DNA of 37,688 bases from Candidatus Gracilibacteria bacterium S5_H10 (GCA_019248075.1 JAEHHG010000004.1:1505-39192), one strand, 5' to 3'. Shown: positions 1 through 10,022, numbered from the stretch's first letter. The notes: generated by a model from the sequence alone, not told the origin. Made by a program: numbers and translations.

Positions 1-74
1 AATCCCATCGGTGCCTCCACTCTACTCTAGCGTATAACAACCGAGCGACTACTATCAGTTCTGTCACCAAAAGG

Positions 75-99
75 AATTCCTACAAAAGGAATTTTTTTT
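75..99 (+). terminator. Rho-independent terminator, copy 1
   Basis: The arms AATTCC (75-80) and GGAATT (88-93) enclose a 7-nt loop and run into T's to 99. It follows the tRNA-like 3' end, as expected for a stable-RNA transcript. Confidence 0.6.
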
Positions 100-213
100 G
101 TTTTACTACAGGTCTGCAACCCCGCAGGACTGCGGGGCGAATCCCATCGGTGCCTCCACTCTACTCTAGCGTATAACAACCGAGCGACTACTATCAGTTC
201 TGTCACCAAAAGG

Positions 214-238
214 AATTCCTACAAAAGGAATTTTTTTT
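214..238 (+). terminator. Rho-independent terminator, copy 2
   Basis: Identical to the hairpin at 75-99, in the second repeat copy. Confidence 0.6.
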
Positions 239-242
239 GTTT

Positions 243-270
243 AAAAAAAACTTAGTCCGAAAACCAAGTT
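243..270 (-). terminator. Terminator downstream of serS
   Basis: Read on the minus strand, a stem of about 9 bp (AACTTGGTT pairing with GACTAAGTT, with G-U wobbles) closes a TTCG loop and is followed by eight T's. It lies 29 bases past the serS stop. Confidence 0.65.
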
Positions 271-298
271 TTCTAATTTCAAATTTTAAATTTCAAAT

Positions 299-1534
299 TT
301 ATTTAATATATTTTTTTCCCATATATGGCACTAAAACATCAGGAATTTTGATAGTTCCATCAGCTTGCTGATTATTTTCTATGAGTGCAATCAATACTCT
401 TGGAGTAGCTATAGCAGTATTATTCATTGTATAACAATATTTGATTTTTCCCTCAGCATCACGATAACGAAGGTTTAATCTACGTGCTTGGAAATCCAAA
501 AAAGAAGTCACTGAATGCGTTTCTCCGTAGGCATCGCGTGATGGCATCCAGCATTCCAAATCATGGGAATTATATTTTCCAATCGCCAAATCTCAACTAC
601 AAAGTTGTAACAAACGGTAAGGAACTTTTAGATCATTTAAGACATCCATAGCATTTTGGAGAATCTGTTGATGATATTCATTAGACATCTTTTCATTTTC
701 TGGCAAGATTACTACTTGTTCCACTTTCATAAACTGATGTACCCTATAGAGTCCTGCTGTATCTTTTCCATAAGTTCATGCCTCTCTTCTAAAACAAACC
801 GAATATCAGCAATATTTTTTAGGCAAATCTTTTTCCTCTAGTACTTCATCCATATGATATGCAGTCACAGGGATTTCTGATGTTCAAATCAATCGTTGGT
901 TATCTCTTTCCATTCGATAAGCATCTTCTTCACCACCAGGAAAATATCCAGTCCCGATAAGACATTCTGGATTAACTATATTTGGCACATTCATAGGAGT
1001 AAATCCTCTTTCTACAAGTTTCTTTAAGGTGTATTGAAGTACTGCCTGTTCAAGAAGCATTCCATCACCCTTAAGAAAATAACTACGAGCTCAAGCTAAT
1101 TTTACACCTCTTTCCACATCGACCATATCATATTGTTTCATCAATGTCATATGATCTTTCAGTGCAAAATCGAACGTAGGAATTTCACCAAACGTTTTTA
1201 CGACAACATTTTCACTTTCATCTTTTCCAATAGGGACATCAGGATGCAAAGCGGTATTTGGCATTTTCAGAAGATCAATATTCAACTCTTCTATGATTTT
1301 TTGATATTTATCTTCCAATCATTGGATCTCTGATTTCAAAGCTTTAGCTCATGCAAAATCTTTTTTGGCTCATAATTCCTTTTGTTGAAATTTCATAGCA
1401 TCAATCTTTTGCTGAAATTCTTTTCTCTGATCATCTTTTGCAAGGATTCACTCAACATCGATGTTTTTTCACTTATATTCGCAAATCTTTTTATATCCTT
1501 CAACATCATCACGAACCTTTTTTAAGTCAATCAT
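299..1534 (-). CDS. serS: Seryl-tRNA synthetase
   Basis: Charges tRNA-Ser with serine in the cytoplasm (class II aminoacyl-tRNA synthetase). The 411 residues match the usual length of about 420. The N-terminal third is the coiled-coil tRNA-binding arm, starting MIDLKKVRDDVEGYKK. A PNTALHPDVPIGKDESENVV segment, typical of bacterial SerRS, ends the arm and enters the catalytic core. Motif 2 is visible as CFRREACTYGKDTAGLYR, and the C-terminal motif 3 region includes TMNNTAIATPRVLIALIENN. Several glycines are encoded by TGA, so the gene looks fragmented under the standard code. The ATG at 1534 is the only start giving the full arm. A terminator follows at 243-270. Identity is certain. Confidence 0.96.
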
Positions 1535-1591
1535 TACTAATACATTAATAATAAAATAATCATATCATTCCCGTATTTCACTCTTACAGGT

Positions 1592-1660
1592 CATTCCCGA
1601 GAAAGCGGGAATCCATTTTGCTTTGTATGGATTCCGGCCGCAATTTCTTAGCGCCGGAAT
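1592..1660. repeat. Dispersed hairpin element (dRS3-like plus GCCGGAAT hairpin)
   Basis: The ATTCCC-N8-GGGAAT dyad (1593-1612) has the same form as the neisserial dRS3 repeat. A second strong hairpin follows at 1630-1660 (ATTCCGGC / GCCGGAAT with an inner GC/GC). Related copies lie at 7134-7222 and 23242-23261. It occupies the gap between serS and the upstream glycosyltransferase. Confidence 0.75.
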
Positions 1661-1679
1661 GACGTCAGCACGGGGAATA

Positions 1680-2795
1680 TTATCTAAAAAATATTTTTTT
1701 GTAAATCATTTCTGCTGCAAGTTTCAAACTATTAGAATTTTTTTGTCATTTTTTGAGGCTATAATCTGTATATTTTATATGCACAGGAATTTCTTTATAT
1801 TTCATATGATATTTTTTGATTTGTTCATTTACTTCATTAGCATAATGCATTCCATCAGAGGTGATAAAGATTTTCCTTAATGCAGAAAGAGAAATGACTC
1901 TATATCAACTATGAGGATCAGTAAGTTTAGCGCCATAGAATATCCTTGTTACCAATTTTGCTATGATGAGAATATATTTTCTCATCGTAGGCATATTTTC
2001 TACCTTACTTCCTCCAATAAATCTCGAGCCGAGATAAAGATCAGGCTTTTTGTTTTCAAGATCCAATCATAATTTTTGATCAGCATGAATATATTGCATA
2101 AAGACATTCATATCTTTGATATTCATTTGTCCATCAGAATCAAAACCTACAAATCGTTTAATTTTGAGTTCATCTCAATATTTTTTGACAAAGTTATATC
2201 AAGTTTGATTAGCTGCTCATCATCATCTATTTATTGTATGAGAAAGGATTATGATCATTTCATTAGGATATTGTCCCTGTTTCTGCAACAAAGTTTGCAA
2301 GATATTGGAACCATCACTGATAAGAAGAAGTTTTCTGAATCATGCATGGATAATTTCATCAATAACATCACTAACCACAGACGCATCTTCATTATATACT
2401 CTGATATTGAAAATGAAATCATCTTTTTCTCATTCATTTTTTCGATGGGCGATCTTATCTTTATTTTCTTCATATCCTTCGTTGATAGCAGTCTGAGAAA
2501 TGAGTTTAGTTAGTTGAAAAGTATCTTTTGTTTGTCTATTTAGTGCATTGATATAAAAATAGAACAGTAAAATAAGTGAAATATATACAAGCAAATCAGC
2601 ACCTCTAGCTACACCAAAAAAATTACCGAACTGATTGAGCAATTCTTGATTCAAAGCAAAAATACCAACCATAGCTCCACCAATAAAGAATACGACAAAA
2701 TGAAGCACATTCATTTTTTTACGTTTGTAGAGATCCAAACCAAACAAAACAAATACGACAGCCGAAAGCAATATCACAAACTGCAACAACGACAT
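1680..2795 (-). CDS. DUF2304 membrane domain fused to GT2 glycosyltransferase
   Basis: 371 residues. The first 110 or so have the DUF2304 layout: three hydrophobic helices (MSLLQFVILLSAVVFVLFGL, then two more at about 30-50 and 65-85) and a charged end. Then comes a GT-A domain of the dolichyl-phosphate sugar transferase type: a DDFIFNIRVYNEDASV-like start, nucleotide-binding FDSDGQM (DxD-like), YLGSRFIGGSK, and acceptor-loop LTDPHSGYRVIS. It probably transfers a sugar to a polyprenyl phosphate on the inner membrane face. DUF2304 and GT2 are often separate neighbouring genes, so a single polypeptide is notable. The junction contains a TGA (Gly) codon after residue 121 that would falsely split the gene. 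CGA before FVGFDSDG suits Trp better than Arg. Confidence 0.88.
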
Positions 2796-2843
2796 ACTTT
2801 GATAGTATTAAATAATAAATAGCAGATGACAAAAAAAAATAAT

Positions 2844-4166
2844 TTATAATCAAATCTCTTTTTCTTCGCCAGTTTTCATAGTTTTTATTTTATATTTTTT
2901 CAAAGCTTTTTCTTCTTCACCCAAAATAATAACATTTGGAATTCATTTTTTATCTGCATAAGCAAATTGTTTTCCTAATTTGTCAGCGGTCGGATAGATT
3001 TCTATATTTTTCCCTTCATTGATAAAGACTCATGCTAACATCAAAACATCTTGTATCGTCTCTGAAAAATGCACAAAAAGATACTCAGTGATAGTTTTTT
3101 GATGATCTTCATGATCTTTATTTTCAAATAGTTTACCTAAGATTCTTGATATTCATATACTTCCTCCGACTCCACAATACCCTTGTTTTTTTGGATCAAT
3201 ATATCCTGCAAGATTATCATATCTTCATCATCAACAAATCGATCAGAGTCACTTATCATTTTTCAAATAGCATTCAAATACAGTTCACGTATAATAATCC
3301 AATCCCCTGACAATTTTAAAATCAACCTTGTAGGTAACTCATCACATCATTTCATTGAACATATCCAAATATTTCATAACAGTAATCAATTCATCAATTC
3401 CAAGAGAAAATTCTTCATGATCGACAAATCATTTGAGAGCAAGCAAATCATTTTCATGCTTGATATCAAATTTCAAAAATTGTAATAACTTATCAATATG
3501 TTTTTTTTCAATAGACAAATCTTTCAAAGAAAGAACAAACTTATCTTCTCCTATTTTATTGTATTTATCGATCAAAGTAGATACATATTTTGCTGTCTCA
3601 GGCGTAAACAATGACAAAAGGAAGCCATTGATAATTTTTTTGTTGTTAATATGAAAAATAGGCTCATCATCAAACTTTCCGTATGCCACGATTTCACGAA
3701 TAGCTTTGTATAAGTCTAGGATAACTTCAGCATCATAATATACATAATCAGATTTTTTATCGTCTTTCCAAATAGCATCAACATCACACTGCCAAAATTC
3801 TCTATATCTTCATTTTTGAGCTCTTTCTCATCTTCGAACGGGTTGGATTTGATAACGTTTAAAGGGAAATGTTAATTCATTTTCTCGATCCAAGACATAT
3901 CTAGCAAAAGGAACAGTCAGATCAAAATGTAATGCATATTCCTTTACATCTTCAACTCATTGTGCCAAACCGTACAATCAAAAAATTTGCTTACCTGTTT
4001 CTTCACCATTTTTGGAAAGTAAGACAGTATTAGCTTCAACAGCAGGCGTATGAATATGTGTATATCAAAATTGTTGATAATGCTTTTCTATGATTTTTAC
4101 AATATCATCAAAAACAATCTGTTGCGCTGGACTATATTCGGGGAATCATCCTGGACGTAATGCCAT
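2844..4166 (-). CDS. hisS: Histidyl-tRNA synthetase
   Basis: Charges tRNA-His. 440 residues, in the normal range. The N-terminus [16 protein letters not shown] holds the usual PxGF-P start. Motif 2 reads PV-(CGA)-RGERAQKGRYREFWQ at residues about 109-126, and the DAEVI segment follows. The CGA at 3834-3836 is the residue that is Trp in the PVWR(A/G)E(R/D) form of the family, one of the clearest signs that CGA is not Arg here. Glycines of RGER and QKGR are written TGA. The C-terminal anticodon-binding domain runs from about residue 340 to the stop. The start is chosen at the ATG giving the conserved N-terminus. Confidence 0.96.
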
Positions 4167-4260
4167 TTTTCAAAGTTTAAATTTTAAATTTTGAATATTG
4201 AATATTGAATTCATCCCTAATGTATGTTCTTGTGCTGAAAATTCAAGTGAATTATAGCTA

Positions 4261-5412
4261 TTACGCAATATGACTGGTTAAATGTTTTTTAGCATATATA
4301 TAAGCAAGAAAAATTAAAAAAGCAACCAAACCAAAAGGAGAAATATTTACATCAATCATATATCCGCCAATAATAGGTCAAAAAATATTTGCAAGATTGG
4401 ATAATGCTGAAACATTCCCGTTCACCACTCAGACATCCTGCCTATTTCCCAGCATCATATTCTGAAAAACTGGACGAAAAATTCATCCAAACACACTACT
4501 CAAAGCGACTAACGCAATCACCGGAATCGCTCATGGGAAAATGAATGCTCAAAGATAACAAATAATCATTCAGAAAAGACTAATACTGATCAGTTTTTTA
4601 TTGGAGAATCTCTTGAGCCAAAACGGTTTCAATAAGAATCACTGGTTGATAACCATAATAAGTCAAAACAATGCCATAATATATCAGCTCTGTTCTCATC
4701 AGATGCCAAAAAATTTAGAAAGATACAAAGTAAATGACATCTGATAGATCATGATACCGAGATTGACAATCAAGAAGACGAGATAATATTTTTTTTCACG
4801 GGAAACAAACATATCTTTGAATACACGAGCTATTCCGATACGTATTTTCTTTGCCTTATCCAGAAGTTTATTGGTCTCAGGAACTCATCGGAAAATAAAT
4901 GCCAGATTGAGCAATGCCAATATTCCGCTGACAATAAAAGGAATTTTGACCCCATATCCAAGAAGCCATCATCCGATCGCAGGACCGATGATAAATCCTA
5001 TCCCAAACACCGCACCGAACAATCAAAAATTTGCAGCACGCTCTTTGTGATCTACAGAAATATCACTGAGAATGGATTGAACAGCTCAAATATTTCCTGA
5101 AGCCATACCCGCGACAATTCTTGCCAACAAATAGATATAAATATTTCATGACAAAGCGATAATCACATAGCTCAAAAAAGTAAACAAAACAGAGATCAAT
5201 AGCACAGGTCTTCTTCAATATTTATCGGAAATCATTCATAAAATAGGACTAGAAAATAATCCGAACAAGGCAAAAAGCGTCACTCCAAGAGAAATCATAA
5301 AATAATCTGTATGAAAAAAATCTACAAGATTTGGATATGCAGGAATAACAACAGTCAATCAAAGAATATCCATAAATAACGTAAAAATGACGATTCGCTT
5401 GATGTTATTCAT
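4261..5412 (-). CDS. MFS transporter, drug/H+ antiporter type
   Basis: 383 residues with about 12 predicted hydrophobic helices, the size and layout of the DHA1 (TetA/Bcr-like) major facilitator group. The loop 2-3 signature GMISDKYGRRP is present at residues about 57-67 and the motif-C-like segment GFIIGPAIGGWLLG in helix 5. The end of helix 6 reads F-(CGA)-GVPET, where related proteins have a hydrophobic residue before PET. It probably exports a small molecule by proton antiport across the cytoplasmic membrane; the substrate cannot be told. It is co-directional with the AbrB-like gene (27 bases downstream of that stop) and may be cotranscribed with it. Confidence 0.88.
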
Positions 5413-5439
5413 AGCGCTATATTTCTAAAAAAATAAAAA

Positions 5440-5652
5440 TTAATCAATATTAAGCTGAACTTTTTCAATAAATTCTTTTACATTACTTGCTTTGATAAGT
5501 CAGATGGCAAAGGTTCATTTACTTGTCACAAGCAATTTATCTCATGCTTTAATTCACAAAGCATCTCTTGCTTCTTTTGGAATAATAATTTGTCATTTAG
5601 TATTTACGGTAACACTTCCATAAATATGATGATCAGTCATAGGATCTCCCAT
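5440..5652 (-). CDS. AbrB/SpoVT-type transcriptional regulator or antitoxin-like protein
   Basis: 70 residues. The SpoVT-AbrB swapped-hairpin fold is evident from VNTKGQIIIPKEARDALGIK followed by AGDKLLVTSKG. It binds DNA as a dimer in the nucleoid. No toxin gene is adjacent, so a stand-alone regulator is more likely than an antitoxin. Four glycines, including those in TKGQ and LGI, are TGA codons, so standard-code gene callers would miss it. The start at 5652 gives MGDPMTDHH; the internal ATG at 5640 is an alternative. Its leader (5670-5710) holds two overlapping perfect inverted repeats, suggesting attenuation or self-binding. Confidence 0.88.
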
Positions 5653-5669
5653 AGTACTATAAAAAAATA

Positions 5670-5710
5670 TAAAAAAGTAATACTTGTAATATAAGTATTA
5701 CTTATATTAC
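5670..5710 (-). promoter_or_regulatory. Two mutually exclusive 10-bp hairpins, the second followed by a U-run
   Basis: On the minus strand, hairpin 1 uses arms 5710-5701 and 5695-5686 (GTAATATAAG/CTTATATTAC, perfect). Hairpin 2 uses arms 5702-5693 and 5685-5676 (AGTAATACTT/AAGTATTACT, perfect) and runs into U's at 5675-5671. The shared segment 5693-5702 lets only one form at a time. The site lies between the murA stop and the AbrB-like start. It could be an attenuator, the murA terminator, or overlapping operator dyads for the AbrB-like dimer. Confidence 0.7.
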
Positions 5711-5761
5711 TTTTAAAATCAAGAGAAAAATAAAAAATAATTTTTTATATGCAATGTTTTA

Positions 5762-6988
5762 TTATACAGTTTTTATATGTACTCATATATTTTGTAATTT
5801 TTGGACAATATTATCATATCATCTCGCAATAATATCTTCGTTCATAATGTTCGTTGTTCATCTTGCCATAATACCAGCAAGGACCATAGCTCATCCACAT
5901 CTCAAATCAGTAGTAGAGACATATTCTCATCTCAATTGACTTGGTCAAATAACAATAGCTTCATGAGGATTAAGGATTTCTATTTTTGCTCATAAATTTT
6001 CCAATTCAGTCAGATAATTAAATCTTCCTTCATATAATGTTTCAAATATTTTTGAAATTCATGTCGCTTGGGTCAATAAGGTTCAAAAAATAGATTGCAA
6101 ATCAGTAGGAAATCATGGGTAAATTCTCGTTTCAAATTTCACTGCCTGATAATTTTTTTTATTTTTAGAACTCACTCGGATAGTCTCTTTATCAATTATT
6201 TTAAAATCAATTCCTATTTTACTTGCTACACTATAAATCGCAGAAAGATCATCTACATCGCATCATTTGATCATCAATTCAGAATTGTCAGCACCAGCAC
6301 CAATCGCAAAATACGTTCCCGCCTCGATATAATCAGAAATAATTTTAAATTCTTTTATCTGAATATTGATATTGGAGGGTTTGACAACGATGCTATGATC
6401 GACATTCAAATGGATATTTGCTCCGACACTATTCAAAAAATCTATTAAATTTCTTACATGCGGTTCGATAGCAACCTGATAGATATTGATCTCATAATCA
6501 AAATTTTTGGAAAATGCAAGATACGTCAATAAAGCTTCTATAGCAGTTACAGAAAATCCAAGCAGCATAATATTTTTTTTGGGTTTCCCTGTTACTTCAA
6601 ATTCTTTGTATTCTCATTCTTTGATAGTGATTCATGCTTTAACCAATGCATCATCGAACATATCCAAAGGTCTCTTTCCAATATTACAACCACCACTTCC
6701 GACAAATTTTACTTTTCCATACTTGATAAGCCCAAATGGGATAAGCAGAATTGATGCTCTAAATTTTTTTGCTAAATCATCCGTAAGATCAAAAAAAATT
6801 TTGGATTTCTTAATAGCTTCTGCAGCTAGCATTTCCATAGAAGCGACATCTTTAATATTAGGTTTATTGAGTAATTGTATTTGATTATCTATACACAAAT
6901 TAGCTGCAACAATAGGCAAAGCTGCATTTTTGCTTCCAGAAACGACAACTTCTCATGTTAGATTAGCTGAATAGTCAATTTGGAACAT
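5762..6988 (-). CDS. murA: UDP-N-acetylglucosamine 1-carboxyvinyltransferase
   Basis: First committed step of peptidoglycan synthesis: transfers enolpyruvate from PEP to UDP-GlcNAc in the cytoplasm. 408 residues, normal for the family. The N-terminus has SGSKNAALPI, the substrate-binding Lys-Asn pair. The catalytic Cys loop is GSGGCNIGKRPLDMF (Cys at about residue 100, the fosfomycin target). Further on are FETRIYPGFPTDLQ and the C-terminal STTDLRCGGAMVLAG. The ending MNEDIIARGYDNIVQKLQN replaces the usual IxRGYE...KL segment. Many glycines are TGA. It shows that the cell makes at least the first peptidoglycan precursor. Confidence 0.96.
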
Positions 6989-7133
6989 AGAATATTAATA
7001 AAATGATAAATACAAACGATAAATATTTCGCGATAAACATATATTATATCTTATTCGTTAATAATTATATCTAATCAATTAAGCAGTTTTTTCAAGCAAA
7101 GAAAAGGAATCGATACACCAACACAAGTACCTC

Positions 7134-7222
7134 ATGCCGGTGGGGTTATTTGCGACCGGCATCCATACTAACAAACTTAATAATAAAGCATGGATTCCGG
7201 CTGCAAAACTTAACGCCGGAAT
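7134..7222. repeat. Dispersed hairpin element, two stems
   Basis: The 319-base gap 6989-7307 has no gene. It holds the hairpin ATGCCGGT/ACCGGCAT (7134-7141 with 7155-7162) and ATTCCGGC/GCCGGAAT (7195-7217), the same inner sequence as the element at 1630-1660. The gap also contains the terminator at 7274-7300. Confidence 0.7.
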
Positions 7223-7273
7223 GAGGTGATGTGAGAGAAGGATGCCGGAATAAAGCAAAGACAAAATCATAAT

Positions 7274-7300
7274 AAAAAAAGCCCCGCCAAAATGACGGAG
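7274..7300 (-). terminator. Terminator of the 73-residue hypothetical gene
   Basis: On the minus strand a 7-bp stem CTCCGTC/GGCGGGG (with G-U pairs) and a 5-nt loop is followed by a run of seven T's, eight bases past the stop at 7308. Confidence 0.7.
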
Positions 7301-7307
7301 ACAAATG

Positions 7308-7529
7308 TTAGATACTTTGCTCAAGTTCATCTGCTTCTTTGACCAAATGATCAGGTAATTCATAAGGATAATCAATCCATGAAATATCTCCGACCTCTTG
7401 ATCAAGACAAATCTTATACTTAAGCTCTTCGACTTTTTTTTGAAGCGTTTCTTTGTACGCATCATCATCGCTTGCCTGTAAAGAGCTTTCAGCTCTCTCA
7501 ATAATAGTTTTTACATCAGTTAGCTTCAT
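7308..7529 (-). CDS. Small acidic hypothetical protein
   Basis: 73 residues, MKLTDVKTIIERAESSLQAS to the end DHLVKEADELEQSI. No family recognised. It is rich in Glu, Asp and Lys, has no membrane segment, and is predicted mostly helical with a possible short coiled coil in the middle (YKETLQKKVEELKYK). It has its own terminator just downstream and stands apart from porB by 111 bases, so it is probably a single-gene transcript. It contains no TGA codon. A real gene is supported by the codon pattern and terminator; the function is unknown. Confidence 0.6.
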   Translation of the reverse strand: MKLTDVKTIIERAESSLQASDDDAYKETLQKKVEELKYKICLDQEVGDISWIDYPYELPDHLVKEADELEQSI

Positions 7530-7640
7530 ATTGTTGCTTTTTGTTTTATACTAATACTATATATATTTAATGAAAAATAACAAGTTTTTTATTTATAAAA
7601 AACAATAGATGATATTTTTAAAATAATCATATTTCAACAA

Positions 7641-8243
7641 TTACCACTTTCTCCGGCTTGGACATTGCTGATCGACGTCAATATGAGAGAATCCTTGATA
7701 CTGAATAGCATCCACAATCAGTTTTGTCAACCCAGCGATATCTTTATCTTGATGAGTAAATGAGAACTGGCAGCCTGCGGATTTTGCTAACGCAACAGGA
7801 TCAAACGGTTGTATTTCATTACCTGCAGGCGTAGATTTAGTTTTAACATGCAAAGGTGTCGTAGGTGATGCCTGTCCCGTAGTCAATCCGTAGTTCTCGT
7901 TATTTGCGACGATATAGGTCAGATTGATATCCCTTCTACAAGCAGAGAGGAAATGTCAGAGTCCTATCCCATATCCATCACCGTCTCCTCCGTAAGCGAT
8001 AACCGTCAAATCAGGATTGGCCATTTTGACTCCAGTAGCGAACGGTAATGATCTTCCATGTAACGTCTCACAACCATAACTATCTATATACTGCGGCATC
8101 TTGCTCGCACAACCAATTCCAGAAAGCACGACTACCTTATGCTTAGGAATATTCAATTCTTTGAGCGCTGCCTTGATAGCGGCCATAATAAGGAAGTTTC
8201 CACAACCAGGACATCGTTGAATTTTGGTTAGATTTGTTCTCAT
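7641..8243 (-). CDS. porB: 2-oxoacid:ferredoxin oxidoreductase, beta subunit
   Basis: TPP-binding subunit that decarboxylates pyruvate or another 2-oxoacid and passes electrons to ferredoxin. 200 residues, much shorter than the usual 280 or so, but the core is whole. It has the [4Fe-4S] ligand segment (CGA)-CPGCGNF at residues 10-17, LSGIGCASKMPQY, the GRSLPFATGVK loop, the TPP motif GGDGDGYGIGLGHF...ANNENYGLTTGQ, and the final QQCPS-(CGG)-RKW. In the family the residue before CPGCG is Trp (WCPGCG) and the end reads CPTW, so both CGA (8214-8216) and CGG (7653-7655) fit Trp. Start chosen at MRTNLTKIQ; an upstream ATG at 8285 lies inside a dispersed repeat. Substrate not certain. Confidence 0.92.
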
Positions 8244-8270
8244 TGATAGAATAAAATATATAAAGCCAAT

Positions 8271-8326
8271 GTCATTGCGAGGCACGAAGCAATCTTATAA
8301 GATCGCCGCGCTTTGCTCGCGATGAC
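8271..8326. repeat. GTCATTGCGAG-type inverted-repeat element between porA and porB
   Basis: A 56-bp imperfect palindrome starts GTCATTGCGAG and ends CTCGCGATGAC, with inner GCAATCTTATAAGATCGC. It resembles the widely dispersed GTCATTGCGAG...CTCGCAATGAC hairpins of many bacterial genomes. Its right end carries the porA stop codon TAG (8326-8328) and its left end lies just upstream of porB. Confidence 0.75.
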
Positions 8327-9957
8327 TAGATAATAATCTCTTCAGCAAATATCGGATACGAAGTCACCTTTCTAATATTGCCAATCTTATTGTTCCATTT
8401 TTTATCATTCAATAGACATTTATTGGTAATTAATGCCTGTAATTGTCCACTATAATTCATTTCTACGAAGATTAATTTTTTGATCTGCTTCACGTTCGCA
8501 TCCAAAAATTCTTTCAATCTCATATCCAACGGTTGAAACACTTTAATCACGATAATTCAATATTTTGGAGGAAGTCCTTTTGCTTTATTCCTTGTCTCTT
8601 TTGCCTGGATATAATCTTCAAGTGCAAGTCTATTCATTCCAAAGGTCACGAAGAAAATCTTTGCTTCTGGATTAATGATTTCGTAACCGTAAAAATCTTT
8701 GGTGAATTCCTGTTGGACAAAAGTATCGAGTTTCTTAAATCTCTTGTTATTCATCAATTGTTTATTTATCGGATCTTCGCTTGTCGCTCCATATTCGTCG
8801 TGTTCATAGGAAGTAGCAATAAATTCGCCGTTCTCCGTTCATGGAATTATCACCGGAGAAATTCCGTCAGCAGTCAATTCATATCTTTTGTATCATTCAC
8901 TTCATGTGATTTGCAATTTTCCTCTATTGATTTTTTCGGCAATTAACTTTGTCTTGTCTACAGAAAGATAGCTCTCTGAATATTGTTTGTCGAGCAACAC
9001 AATGACCGGATGTTGGTATTGGTCAGATCGATTCAAGGCTTTTCCAATAAGTGCATATCAGTCTTCATAACTAGAAGGAGCTAATACGATAGGGAAGGTA
9101 TCACCAAAACTTGCATTCAATGCATAGTTGATATCTGATTGCCCAGTATAGGTAGGTGTTCCCGTACTCGGACCGTCACGCTGAGAAAGTACATAGACTC
9201 CTCACAATTCCGCTTGATTGGAAAAACTGATAGATTCCGTCATCAAAGCAAATCCTCCTCCGCTCGTTCCCGTCATTGCTCTCTTGCCGGTAAACTTAGC
9301 TCATAACATAGCGATACTACAAGCTATTTCATCTTCACCTTGATAGAAGATAACGTCTTTTTTTTCCGTAATTACTTCAATAAGTGATGAAGCTGGCGTC
9401 ATAGGATATGCAGCATAAAAGTCCATTCATGAAGCTATCGCTCATTTTCCGATAATCTCATTTCCAAACATAAACACTTTTTCCGGACCAGCATTCTGAG
9501 ACAGATCATACTTCGACGTAGAAAAATACGCATACCCTTTACGGACACAATCGACATTGACCGCTAAAATATCATCTTTAAAATATTTTGCTAATAATGT
9601 TTCTCCTTCCTCGCACGGGATTCCGAGCAATTTCAATGTCGCTCCAAAAAAATAGACGTTCTTGTATTTGATATCAGTCTTTTTGAGTTTATGAATTTTT
9701 TTGAGATCATAGATTTTTTCATTCTTAGTAATCGAATAATCATCGAACGGAAAGAAATGGTCGATCTTCTTAGTAATGAATGGATGAGAGTCTGAGACAT
9801 ACAAGAAAAAATCATTATTATCCCCCTTAATAATAGACGCGTACTCCTTGTCACCGAGGACCGTATATCATTTGGAACATAAAAGTTCTCACAATAGCAT
9901 TCCAGAAGTATTTACTCCTGTTCCAGCAGCTCATGAGAAGCCAATTGCTATTTTCAT
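8326..9957 (-). CDS. porA: 2-oxoacid:ferredoxin oxidoreductase, fused gamma-alpha subunit
   Basis: Partner of the beta subunit. 543 residues. Residues 1-170 are the gamma (catalytic) domain, starting MKIAIGFSGAAGTGVNTSG and containing GDKEYASIIKG. From about 180 the alpha (pyrimidine-binding) domain begins: FYAAYPMTPASSLIE, then FYQGEDEIACSIAMLGA, MTGTSGGGFALMTESISF and QRDGPSTGTPTYTGQSDI, all standard for KorA/PorA. ALN-(CGA)-SDQYQHPVIVL has CGA where a hydrophobic residue is usual. A C-terminal stretch IFVEMNYSGQLQALI matches the family's 'vEmN.sGQl' segment. With porB it forms a two-gene operon; no delta/ferredoxin subunit is visible. Confidence 0.93.
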
Positions 9958-10022
9958 ACGAATAGAAAAATAAGATAAATAATATATCCAAGTGGTTATA
10001 ATAAAAGTAAAAAATAAAACAA

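Larger units (their letters stand above)
1..242. repeat. 103-bp exact direct repeat (two copies, period 139) with tRNA-3'-end-like sequence
   Basis: Positions 1-103 and 140-242 are identical. Each copy begins with AATCCCATCGGTGCCTCCA, which looks like the T-loop/acceptor 3' end of a tRNA with encoded CCA, and ends in a hairpin terminator. Before copy 2, a GGTCTGCAAC stretch (GCA anticodon-like, 111-120) and a U discriminator before CCA recall tRNA-Cys. However, no D-arm or 5' acceptor is present, and 118-135 instead forms a perfect CCCCGCA/TGCGGGG hairpin. No protein-coding signal is convincing here. It could be a decayed tRNA 3' end, an attachment-site duplication or a contig-end assembly repeat. 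Confidence 0.8.

Noticed and set aside
111-158. Functional tRNA-Cys gene
   Set aside because: Only a 3' half-like sequence; no D-arm, no 5' acceptor and no pairing T-stem.
27-209. 60-codon minus-strand frame over the left repeat
   Set aside because: It spans the exact direct repeat and the terminator hairpin, with no family likeness.
2076-2513. 145-codon plus-strand frame
   Set aside because: Antisense to the DUF2304-GT2 gene, Phe/Ile/Ser-rich shadow with no family likeness.
5440-5652. Toxin-antitoxin pair with the AbrB-like protein as antitoxin
   Set aside because: No toxin-like ORF on either side; neighbours are an MFS transporter and murA.
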